DNA of 5,766 bases from Candidatus Saccharimonadales bacterium (GTDB taxonomy: Bacteria > Patescibacteriota > Saccharimonadia > UBA4664 > SCTI01): positions 1 to 5,766 of the forward strand of contig JASLFZ010000027.1 in assembly GCA_030150485.1 (NCBI GenBank), written 5' to 3'. Positions 1 to 4,723 of the stretch are shown piece by piece; within the stretch, counting starts at the first letter, position 1; every line of letters begins with the position of its first letter. The translations under genes were made by a program, and so were the position numbers. Below the pieces are notes generated by a model. That model was not told the DNA's origin. It ran no database searches and saw nothing but the letters and a program-made list of their open reading frames with translations.

Positions 1-1054
1 TCTGTGACTGCAGGTAGGTGTTGAAGTCGACCGACTTGATCAAGATTTGCGAGGCGTGAACCTGGGTTTTATCGGCGTTGTACTCGATGCACTTAATGAT
101 ACTGTAACCGTACTGAGTCTTAACGATGCCCGAGGTCTGACCAGGCTGGAGGGCAAAGGCAGCGGTGGCAAAGGCCGGAACCACCTGGCTCTTCGAGAAG
201 AAGCCGAGATCGCCACCATTGGCCGCCGAGCTATCTTGGGAGTACTTCTTAGCAAGAGTGGCGAAATCACCGCCGGCCTTGAGCTGGCTCAGCACATTTT
301 CGGCTTTAGACTTGGCCGCCGCGTTGAGCGTTGAATCATTCTGGACCGCAGTAGTGACATTCTGCTCCAGGAGCTGGTACTTGATTTTGGTCTTAAGGTT
401 GCCAACATTCCAGCCGTAAAACTTCTGGAGTACTTGTTTGACCTTATCGGTGCCACCAGCGGACTTGGTAATTTGATCCACCTGGGCTTGCACGGCTGCG
501 TTGCTCACCGTAACATGCTCTTTCGAAGCAATCTGCTTAACCACCGCCTCCTGTTGAAGCTCGGTTAACACCTGCTTTTGCAGCTGCACCAACTTTTGCT
601 TGCCGCTCGTGCTCGTGAAATCGATAGCCGGCTGCCCGCTGCTACTGGTTTGGCTCAGGTAGTAGTGCTTAATCGAGTTAACTTCAAATAGGTAGTTGGA
701 GTAGCTCACCCAGTGGCCGTTAACGCTTTCGGCCGGGTACGGTACGACGCTGGCCACAATCTGAACGATGCGGCTGTCACTCTTGTACTTATAGATCAGG
801 ACGGCAAAAACGGCTAGGAATAAAATAATGAGGCCAACTATGGTGCCACCAATTACCCACCAGCCGCGGTGGTTAACCGGACCAGAGGACTCTGCGGGCT
901 TGGGTCGCGGCATAACGGTACTTTGCGGGAGCGGAGTCGTGGCGGCAGCTACAGGCGCAACTGGAGCGGGTTTAGCGACGGGTGACTTTGATGCGGTAGC
1001 TTTAGCTCGGGACGCTGGTTTTTTGGCCGCGCGTCGCTTTTTTTCTGGTTCCAC
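1..1054 (-). CDS. Membrane-anchored parvulin-like (PpiC/SurA/PrsA-type) foldase, C-terminus cut by window edge
   Basis: Extracytoplasmic foldase or chaperone of the SurA/PrsA type, which normally helps secreted proteins fold by prolyl cis/trans isomerisation. 351 residues are visible. Residues 1-60 are a Lys/Ala/Pro-rich cytoplasmic tail, 65-88 a single membrane segment (WWVIGG...FAVLIY), about 105-245 a SurA-N-like helical region, and about 249-324 a parvulin core with the family signatures AKKYSQD, NGGDLGFF and VVPAFATAAFAL. I chose the GTG at 1054 because AAGGAG (1062-1067) lies 7 nt upstream of it. The gene follows the PH-domain gene by 32 nt and is probably co-transcribed with it. Oddities: the usual GYHIIK histidine is serine (GYSIIK, Ser318). 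The HILV strand that normally opens the domain is absent before it, but a similar stretch, VHASQILIK (332-340), comes after it with Gln in place of His. Isomerase activity is therefore doubtful, and a chaperone role is possible. The stop codon lies outside the window. Confidence 0.88.
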   Translation of the reverse strand, partial: MEPEKKRRAAKKPASRAKATASKSPVAKPAPVAPVAAATTPLPQSTVMPRPKPAESSGPVNHRGWWVIGGTIVGLIILFLAVFAVLIYKYKSDSRIVQIVASVVPYPAESVNGHWVSYSNYLFEVNSIKHYYLSQTSSSGQPAIDFTSTSGKQKLVQLQKQVLTELQQEAVVKQIASKEHVTVSNAAVQAQVDQITKSAGGTDKVKQVLQKFYGWNVGNLKTKIKYQLLEQNVTTAVQNDSTLNAAAKSKAENVLSQLKAGGDFATLAKKYSQDSSAANGGDLGFFSKSQVVPAFATAAFALQPGQTSGIVKTQYGYSIIKCIEYNADKTQVHASQILIKSVDFNTYLQSQ

Positions 1055-1061
1055 GAATAAA

Positions 1062-1067
1062 CTCCTT
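1062..1067 (-). promoter_or_regulatory. Ribosome binding site of the parvulin gene
   Basis: AAGGAG on the minus strand, 7 nt before the GTG at 1054. It decides the start: there is no nearby in-frame ATG with a comparable site. Confidence 0.75.
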
Positions 1068-1086
1068 ATGCTACCAGTATCGTACC

Positions 1087-1620
1087 CTACTTCTGCGGCG
1101 GTGTCGAGATAATCCCATGGGACACCCGCATCAGCTGGCTGTGGACCTCTTCGGGGTGGTGCACGCTCTCCAATACCCACTTGGAGGTGTAGGTTTGGAT
1201 GGTAATGTCACCAAATTTCAGCAGCGCTGCCTGCAAGCCCTTAATGTGGTAGTTAATGGACTGGATTTTGTCGAAGCCGACTTCGTTGACCTCACGGTTG
1301 AAGAAGCCTTTTTGGCGGATGTTGATGAGGCGCTGGTTCGTAATAATAGAGACGCTGTAGTGCCAGCCGACCCAGTGGTAAAACCAGTAGGCCGCCACCA
1401 GCAGGAGCGCGATGAGCGGGAGTTTGACGAGTATAGGGTAAAGCGGCCCGTTGAAAATGAAATCGAGCGGCACGATACTGAGGGCCAGGGCCAGCAGGCC
1501 AAAGATGAGCGGCTTGCGCATTACTACCGGGTGCTGACGGAACACCAACGCGACGGTTTCGTCGGGGTGCTGGCCCGGAAACTCGGTGGGCGTTTTGGTG
1601 GCGGCGGCAGCTTTACTCAT
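1087..1620 (-). CDS. Bacterial PH-domain (bPH_2 / YdbS-like, DUF304) membrane protein
   Basis: 177-residue membrane protein; biochemical role unknown, as for most of this family. Residues 1-36 are a soluble N-terminus. Two hydrophobic segments at about 37-56 and 62-82 form a hairpin. A bacterial PH-like domain follows at about 88-165, recognised by HYSVSIITNQRLINIRQKGFFNREV, DKIQSI and KFGDITIQT. The arrangement (two TM segments, then the YSVT.QRLI.. repeat) is typical of the PF03703 family and places the PH domain on the cytoplasmic face. The ATG at 1620 has no Shine-Dalgarno; the six bases before it (AATCCT) directly follow a -10 box, so the mRNA may be leaderless. The gene is divergent from marR and leads into the parvulin gene 32 nt downstream, which suggests an envelope-related pair. 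The family call is firm; the function is open. Confidence 0.87.
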   Translation of the reverse strand: MSKAAAATKTPTEFPGQHPDETVALVFRQHPVVMRKPLIFGLLALALSIVPLDFIFNGPLYPILVKLPLIALLLVAAYWFYHWVGWHYSVSIITNQRLINIRQKGFFNREVNEVGFDKIQSINYHIKGLQAALLKFGDITIQTYTSKWVLESVHHPEEVHSQLMRVSHGIISTPPQK

Positions 1621-1626
1621 AGGATT

Positions 1627-1635
1627 ATTTTAGCA
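1627..1635 (-). promoter_or_regulatory. Extended -10 promoter of the PH-domain gene, apparently leaderless
   Basis: The minus strand reads TGCTAAAAT (1635 to 1627), an extended -10 of the form TGnTAnnnT. The hexamer ends 6 nt before the ATG at 1620, so the usual initiation distance puts the transcript start at or next to the A of the ATG. No good -35 is visible, as is common for extended -10 promoters. Confidence 0.5.
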
Positions 1636-1683
1636 GATAAGCATAAGTTTACTGTGCGGCAGAGGTTCGGAATAAAGAATTAT

Positions 1684-1713
1684 TTCACATTTGTTGGTTA
1701 ACCTATTTATAAA
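1684..1713 (+). promoter_or_regulatory. Predicted sigma70-type promoter of marR
   Basis: -35 TTCACA (1684-1689, one mismatch to consensus), an 18-nt spacer and -10 TATAAA (1708-1713, one mismatch). The predicted start is near 1720, giving an about 18-nt leader with a Shine-Dalgarno. One palindrome lies in the spacer and a second covers the start, a repressor-friendly layout. Confidence 0.55.
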
Positions 1714-1724
1714 CTAGTTAACTA
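1696..1724 (+). promoter_or_regulatory. Two palindromic GTTAAC-core sites, candidate MarR operators
   Basis: GGTTAACC (1696-1703) and TAGTTAACTA (1715-1724) are perfect palindromes with the same GTTAAC core. Their centres are exactly 20 bp apart, about two helical turns, so dimers on both would sit on the same DNA face. They overlap the promoter spacer and the predicted start of the adjacent marR. MarR proteins bind such dyads as dimers and commonly autorepress; binding by this protein is inferred. Confidence 0.5.
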
Positions 1725-1728
1725 ATTT

Positions 1729-1733
1729 AGGAG
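1729..1733 (+). promoter_or_regulatory. Ribosome binding site of marR
   Basis: AGGAG with a short 4-nt gap to the ATG at 1738. It supports this start over the second in-frame ATG (codon 8). Confidence 0.65.
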
Positions 1734-1737
1734 TGTA

Positions 1738-2190
1738 ATGCAGTATCGACCCAGCCCCATGTTACAGTTAGCCTATCTAATTCATCAGGTAGAACGAGGA
1801 GTCTCGCGTCATCTTAACCAGCAGCTAAAAAATGCCTGCACTCTTAGCTATAGCCAGCTCATATTTCTTGCCACAACCCAATATCTTGAAGCACCTTGCC
1901 AGGCCGATGTCGCGGGGTTTCTCAATCAGTCCGCCGCCGCTATCGCAAAACAACGACGCTGGGCAATCGACCGTTCTTATTTGGAAACAAGTGCCGGCTA
2001 CGACTTCCGCACCTGCATGCTAGCGCTAACACCGCGCGGTATAATCGCGCTGGAGAATGCTCGTCGTAGCGCCGATGAAGCGCTGAGGGACCTAGCACCC
2101 GCCGGCACTATTATCCAAAATGAAATGAGAACACTGCGGCAGCTCGCCATCAAGCTGCGTCAACGGGACTTTCCAGCGCACCTGCTATAA
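1738..2190 (+). CDS. MarR-family winged-helix transcriptional regulator
   Basis: 150-residue DNA-binding regulator, close to the usual MarR length of about 140-150. The N-terminal helix (8-31) and C-terminal helices (102-142) would form the dimer interface. The winged helix spans about 37-100. Residues 53-62 match the first HTH helix, 64-80 (QSAAAIAKQRRWAIDRS) the recognition helix, and 84-99 (TSAGYDFRTCMLALTP) the wing. The wing keeps the family D-x-R signature (Asp89, Arg91) and ends in the conserved LTPRG (97-101). MarR proteins usually repress genes for efflux, stress or envelope functions and release DNA on binding small aromatic ligands or on thiol oxidation. Cysteines at 34, 54 and 93 are visible, but redox sensing is not shown. 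Paired palindromes over its promoter suggest autoregulation and possibly control of the divergent PH-domain gene. The family call is strong; ligand and regulon are unknown. Confidence 0.85.
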   Translation: MQYRPSPMLQLAYLIHQVERGVSRHLNQQLKNACTLSYSQLIFLATTQYLEAPCQADVAGFLNQSAAAIAKQRRWAIDRSYLETSAGYDFRTCMLALTPRGIIALENARRSADEALRDLAPAGTIIQNEMRTLRQLAIKLRQRDFPAHLL

Positions 2191-2191
2191 T
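2183..2191 (+). promoter_or_regulatory. Extended -10 promoter of tRNA-Arg, overlapping the marR stop codon
   Basis: TGCTATAAT (2183-2191) is a perfect TATAAT with an upstream TG. The marR stop TAA (2188-2190) lies inside the hexamer. The predicted start (about 2197-2199) is only 1-3 nt before the mature tRNA 5' end at 2200. No convincing -35 is visible. Confidence 0.6.
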
Positions 2192-2199
2192 CCCCTCGT

Positions 2200-2275
2200 G
2201 CCCCGATAGCTCAGTGGATAGAGCGCCTCCGTCCTAAGGAGGGCGTCGGGAGTTCGAATCTCTCTCGGGGCGCCA
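2200..2275 (+). tRNA. tRNA-Arg, anticodon CCU
   Basis: Complete 76-nt cloverleaf. The acceptor stem GCCCCGA/TCGGGGC has seven Watson-Crick pairs, the D stem is GCTC/GAGC, and the anticodon stem is CCTCC/GGAGG around the loop GTCCTAA. The variable loop is GCGTC and the T stem GGGAG/CTCTC (one G-U) encloses the loop TTCGAAT. The discriminator is G and the CCA end is encoded. The anticodon CCU (bases 34-36 of the tRNA) reads the arginine codon AGG. The gene starts 9 nt after the marR stop and seems to have its own promoter. Confidence 0.97.
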
Positions 2276-2280
2276 TTTTA

Positions 2281-2309
2281 TTGACAATTATATACTTGTA
2301 TGTTATTAT
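2281..2309 (+). promoter_or_regulatory. Near-consensus sigma70-type promoter of the 2281-2900 unit
   Basis: A perfect -35 TTGACA (2281-2286), a 17-nt spacer and -10 TATTAT (2304-2309, one mismatch), with TG one base before the hexamer (2301-2302) as an extended -10. The spacer and flanks are AT-rich against a GC-rich surround. The predicted start is about 2315-2317. This is the strongest promoter in the window and lies 5 nt past the tRNA end. Confidence 0.85.
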
Positions 2310-2310
2310 A

Positions 2311-2445
2311 GTGAGCACTATCGAATATGCGATAGCCATTGACAGTTCACCCGGAGCCAAACCGACGGTTTGGGTTGCAAAGATTGTAGCTCAGCCCGTC
2401 GGCTTGGTAAGGCGCCAGGCCAAATGCTCACGAGAGGAGAAATTC
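2311..2445 (+). promoter_or_regulatory. Structured 5' leader, candidate cis-regulatory RNA of unknown class
   Basis: About 130 nt of leader between the strong promoter and the ATG at 2446. Visible helices: closing helix GTGAGCA (2311-2317) with TGCTCAC (2425-2431); CTATCG/CGATAG (2318-2323, 2330-2335); CCAAACC/GGTTTGG with a 3-nt loop (2357-2363, 2367-2373); GGCTTGG/CCAGGCC with one G-U (2401-2407, 2415-2421). A competing helix pairs 2357-2368 with 2396-2407 at 11 of 12 positions and would break the last two hairpins. The closing helix ends 3 nt before the Shine-Dalgarno core (2435-2439). If transcription starts at 2315-2317, the 5' strand of the closing helix would be shortened, which weakens that element. 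It matches no riboswitch class I can name. The frame also stays open through the leader, so an N-terminal extension is a less likely alternative. Confidence 0.42.
2435..2439 (+). promoter_or_regulatory. Ribosome binding site of the 122-residue ORF
   Basis: AGGAG inside GAGAGGAGA, 6 nt before the ATG at 2446. It fixes this start over upstream in-frame non-ATG codons. Confidence 0.75.
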
Positions 2446-2814
2446 ATGAGCATCAGTGCAGGCACACAGCAGGACCGCGACCTACTCTTCCTGGAGAGGA
2501 TCTGCGGTAGCCTCATAGAGCTACACGAGGTCACCACGACCGAGGCCGAGCCATCAAAACGCTCTGGTCGTGTATGGCTCCTGGCGTCTAGAAGAGTTCG
2601 CGAGCTTGGGCCCGCAACGCTAGGGCGCGTTATTTGCGCCTACTCCGGTTCCAGTTTTCGTAACTGGGACGCAAACCTGCCCGACACAGGATTGAGCGGG
2701 CTGGACTTGATGCGGGAGCTGGCTACGACAGCCCTGGTCGAGTACATCGCCGTAATGGCGGTAGTGAGCCCTAAAGAGTATGGGTTCATTGAGGTCGCTG
2801 CAGAAGCGGCCTAA
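2446..2814 (+). CDS. Unrecognised 122-residue protein (orphan ORF)
   Basis: I do not recognise this family. It is a soluble protein with no signal peptide or membrane segment. A hydrophobic helix is likely at about 9-26 (RDLLFLERICGSLIELHE pattern), a Lys/Arg-rich middle at 36-56, and a second helical stretch at about 83-105 (LSGLDLMRELATTALVEYIAVMAVV). The ATG at 2446 is preferred because AGGAG lies 6 nt upstream. Coding signature: by my count about 66 percent of third positions are G/C and about 39 percent of first positions are G, which argues that it is translated. Three of its ten arginine codons are AGG/AGA, against about one of 26 in the M16 gene, so codon use differs from the neighbours and transfer is possible. 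It stands alone under its own strong promoter and structured leader. The alternative is that it is incidental to a large structured RNA, since strong inverted repeats lie inside it. Confidence 0.62.
   Translation: MSISAGTQQDRDLLFLERICGSLIELHEVTTTEAEPSKRSGRVWLLASRRVRELGPATLGRVICAYSGSSFRNWDANLPDTGLSGLDLMRELATTALVEYIAVMAVVSPKEYGFIEVAAEAA
2535..2580 (+). other. Possible H-type pseudoknot within the orphan ORF
   Basis: Two interleaved perfect 7-bp pairings: CACGACC (2535-2541) with GGTCGTG (2566-2572), and GAGCCAT (2548-2554) with ATGGCTC (2574-2580). The order a-b-a'-b' with a single base between a' and b' is the geometry of an H-type pseudoknot with stacked stems. Chance is not excluded. Confidence 0.35.
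2648..2670 (+). other. 9-bp hairpin within the orphan ORF
   Basis: GTTCCAGTT (2648-2656) pairs with AACTGGGAC (2662-2670) over all nine positions, one of them T-G, around the 5-nt loop TTCGT. A second hairpin lies just upstream at 2621-2642, seven pairs with one bulged G. Confidence 0.4.
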
Positions 2815-2820
2815 ACCAAA

Positions 2821-2866
2821 GTAGCTGGATGGGCTTAGTCGAGCTTTGCTCGTTGTCCATCAGACT
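2821..2866 (+). other. Long hairpin in the 3' region of the orphan transcript
   Basis: GTAG/CTAC at the base, a 3x3 internal loop, then GATGGGC pairing with GTCCATC (one G-U), a small internal loop and CGAGC/GCTCG around TTT. It lies between the ORF stop (2814) and the terminator-like hairpin, with no T-run of its own, so it could be RNA structure or 3'-end protection. Confidence 0.5.
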
Positions 2867-2867
2867 A

Positions 2868-2897
2868 CCCGCGCAGGCATTTTGCAGGCGCGGGTTT
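2868..2897 (+). terminator. Rho-independent-like terminator of the orphan unit
   Basis: CCCGCGC (2868-2874) pairs with GCGCGGG (2888-2894), with two further inner G-C pairs around ATTTT. It is followed by a short TTTAT tail, so termination may be imperfect. It lies between convergent genes; on the minus strand the same hairpin lacks a T-run, so it is weaker for ndk. Confidence 0.6.
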
Positions 2898-2904
2898 ATG
2901 CTAC

Positions 2905-3423
2905 CTATTTTTTGCCGGGGCGACCGGTGGGCTGGGTGTGGGGATCGTGAGTGGTGGCGTACTTGAAAAGCTCGTCGTCACTGAACCAGAGCTTGATCTC
3001 TTGAGCGGCCTCGGCCTCGTCGCCGGAGGCGTGGATGAGGTTCGGGATACCGGCGCCAACCGAGTTGGCGTGGTTGAAGCTGAGATGCGAGTAATCACCG
3101 CGAATGGTGCCCGGAGCGGCGGCAGCGGGCTCGGTCTCCCCTACCATCTTGCGTACTAGCATAACGGCGCCAACGCCTTCCAGAACGAGCGCGATTACCG
3201 GGCCCTGCATCATGAACTCCAGATTGACGTCAAAAACGTCCTGGCCACGGCGCGAAATCAGCTGGCTGATCTTTTCGTAGTGCTCGTGGTAGTGCTCAGA
3301 GCTGGGCTCGAGCATCTTCATGCCGACAATTTTAAGGCCCACCCGCTCAAAGCGAGTAATAATTTCACCGACAATAGCACGCTGAACGGCGTCGGGTTTA
3401 ATAAGGATTAGGGTTTGTTCCAT
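2905..3423 (-). CDS. ndk: Nucleoside diphosphate kinase
   Basis: Cytoplasmic enzyme that transfers the gamma phosphate of ATP to nucleoside diphosphates through a phosphohistidine. 172 residues. Family residues by alignment from memory: Lys9 in IKPDAV (8-13), Arg91, Thr97 and Arg108 in GTIRGD (105-110), Asn128, and the catalytic His131 in NLIHASGD. It is longer than the usual 130-150. Extra residues lie between GTIRGDY and NLIH (SHLSFNHANSVGAGIP, 112-127, against about six in standard enzymes). More lie in the region before FMMQGPV, and there is a polar Pro/Lys-rich tail of about 14 residues. The catalytic set is intact, so it should be active. The ATG at 3423 is 22 nt after the M16 stop. GGAG is 14 nt upstream, further than ideal, so coupling to upstream translation is likely. 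It is last in the DedA-M16-ndk run. Confidence 0.96.
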   Translation of the reverse strand: MEQTLILIKPDAVQRAIVGEIITRFERVGLKIVGMKMLEPSSEHYHEHYEKISQLISRRGQDVFDVNLEFMMQGPVIALVLEGVGAVMLVRKMVGETEPAAAAPGTIRGDYSHLSFNHANSVGAGIPNLIHASGDEAEAAQEIKLWFSDDELFKYATTHDPHTQPTGRPGKK

Positions 3424-3445
3424 AATGAGTGTGAGCTCTCCGGAG

Positions 3446-4723
3446 TTAGTTAACAGTTAATGAAGTGAAGGTGTCGACGGCGGTATCGGGCTCGGGGCTA
3501 ATGATACCCAGCCGCAAGCGCTCAGGGGCGAGCATGTCGGCCGCCACTCGAGTAACATCGTCCGCGCTCACCGCGTCGATATCGGCCAGGGTGGCTTCGA
3601 CGCTGCGAGTGGTACCGAGCAAGGTCTGCTGCGTACCGAGACGATCGGCCACCGCGCCGGACGATTCCATAGCCATCTGCAGGCTACCACGAATTTGGTT
3701 TTTGGCCTTGGCCAACTCTGCGGCCGCCACCGTCTCGGTAGTAATCAGCTGCAGTTCTTCTATGATAGCAGTAATGGCCTCACCCTGCTTGGCGCGGTTG
3801 ACACCAGCATACACCTCGAACTCGCCGCTGTCGACATAGTTTTCGATTCCCGCACCAATGCTATAGGCCAGCCCTTTGCGCTCGCGAACATTGGTAAACA
3901 GGCGCGAGCTAAGACCGCGGCCCAGGATGGTGGCAATAATTTTGGCGGCTGGATCATCGGGATGGCGATAAGGATAGGCGGTGGTGCCAATCGCCAGATG
4001 AACCTGGGCGGTATCTTTTGTAAGAGTAGCGGTACGCTTAGTAGCGAGCTTGGTGACGGCTGGAGTGGGCCGGTCGACCTTCTCCCCCGCCATACTCCCC
4101 ATTAAGCCGCGAACCTGGGCGACCACCTTATCGTGGTCGACACGGCCGGCCGCCACCACCACCAAGTTGTGCGGCTGGTAGTAGTGCCTGAGGTAGCTCG
4201 CAATAGCGGCCCGGGGAATGGTTTTAATGACCTTTTCACTTCCGAGCACATCGCAGGAGAGCGGGTGGCGTGGCCACAGCAGCGCCGGCGTTAGCCGATG
4301 CACGTAGCTGGCCGGGTCGTCGCGGTACACGTTCATTTCTTCGAGCACCACTCCCCGCTCGCGGTCGATCTCTTCCGGGTCCAGCAGCGAGTTTTGAAGC
4401 ATGTCGGCCAGGATGTCGATAGCCAAGCTGGTGTGCTCGTACGGCACTTTAATGTAAAAATTGGTCAGCTCGGCGGAGGTGTAGGCGTTGTTCCAGCCGC
4501 CGACCGCATCAATCTGCTCCGAAATAATTTTAGTGGAGGGCCGGCTGGTGGTGCCTTTAAAGAGTAAGTGCTCCAGAAAGTGCGAAACGCCGCCGTTTTC
4601 GGTAAAGCGCTCGTAGCGGCTGCCGACCCCGGCAAACATCGAGATGGTGGCGCTATAGGTACCGGGCATGTTGGCCGTGATAATCTGCAGGCCGTTGGGG
4701 AGCTTGGTGTGCTGCGGCTTCAC
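3446..4723 (-). CDS. M16-family zinc metallopeptidase (insulinase/MPP-like)
   Basis: 425-residue single-chain M16 peptidase of the processing-peptidase type, which forms a clam-shell around unfolded peptides. The inverted zinc motif is HFLEH (48-52): His48 and His52 bind zinc and Glu51 is catalytic. The third ligand is Glu129 in RGVVLEEMNVY, at the family spacing of 76 residues. The C-terminal half carries GRGLSSRLFTNVRERKGLAYSIGAG, holding the conserved Arg/Tyr pair expected of active members. Length fits a one-subunit (about 420-residue) enzyme containing both domains. The start is the GTG at 4723, which overlaps the DedA stop as GTGA; AGGAGG lies 7 nt upstream inside the DedA gene. No signal peptide is visible, so it is probably cytoplasmic. 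The substrate is unknown; peptide turnover or processing is the usual inference. Confidence 0.95.
   Translation of the reverse strand: MKPQHTKLPNGLQIITANMPGTYSATISMFAGVGSRYERFTENGGVSHFLEHLLFKGTTSRPSTKIISEQIDAVGGWNNAYTSAELTNFYIKVPYEHTSLAIDILADMLQNSLLDPEEIDRERGVVLEEMNVYRDDPASYVHRLTPALLWPRHPLSCDVLGSEKVIKTIPRAAIASYLRHYYQPHNLVVVAAGRVDHDKVVAQVRGLMGSMAGEKVDRPTPAVTKLATKRTATLTKDTAQVHLAIGTTAYPYRHPDDPAAKIIATILGRGLSSRLFTNVRERKGLAYSIGAGIENYVDSGEFEVYAGVNRAKQGEAITAIIEELQLITTETVAAAELAKAKNQIRGSLQMAMESSGAVADRLGTQQTLLGTTRSVEATLADIDAVSADDVTRVAADMLAPERLRLGIISPEPDTAVDTFTSLTVN

Noticed and set aside
561..880. Further GTTAAC sites inside the parvulin gene as MarR targets
   Set aside because: They are single 6-bp sites inside coding sequence without the paired 20-bp spacing or a promoter.
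1117..1701. 194-codon open frame on the plus strand opposite the PH-domain gene
   Set aside because: Its translation is low-complexity and unlike any family, it lies antisense to a clear PH-domain gene and has no ribosome binding site; a shadow frame.
2339..2344. Second TTGACA, in a TTGACA(A/G)TT repeat with the promoter at 2281
   Set aside because: No -10-like hexamer lies 16-18 nt downstream; it falls within the leader and is probably chance.
2281..2445. Extending the orphan ORF upstream to a TTG at 2281 or GTG at 2311 (frame is open)
   Set aside because: The TTG is the -35 box itself and the GTG lies before the predicted transcript start; the Shine-Dalgarno points to the ATG at 2446.
2200..2900. 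tRNA-linked integrated element, tmRNA or RNase P RNA
   Set aside because: No integrase, no repeat of the tRNA 3' end further downstream, no tmRNA tRNA-like end and no RNase P core motif seen.
3695..4567. Plus-strand open frames opposite the M16 peptidase
   Set aside because: They mirror the M16 coding frame, whose zinc motif and length are intact; no initiation signals.
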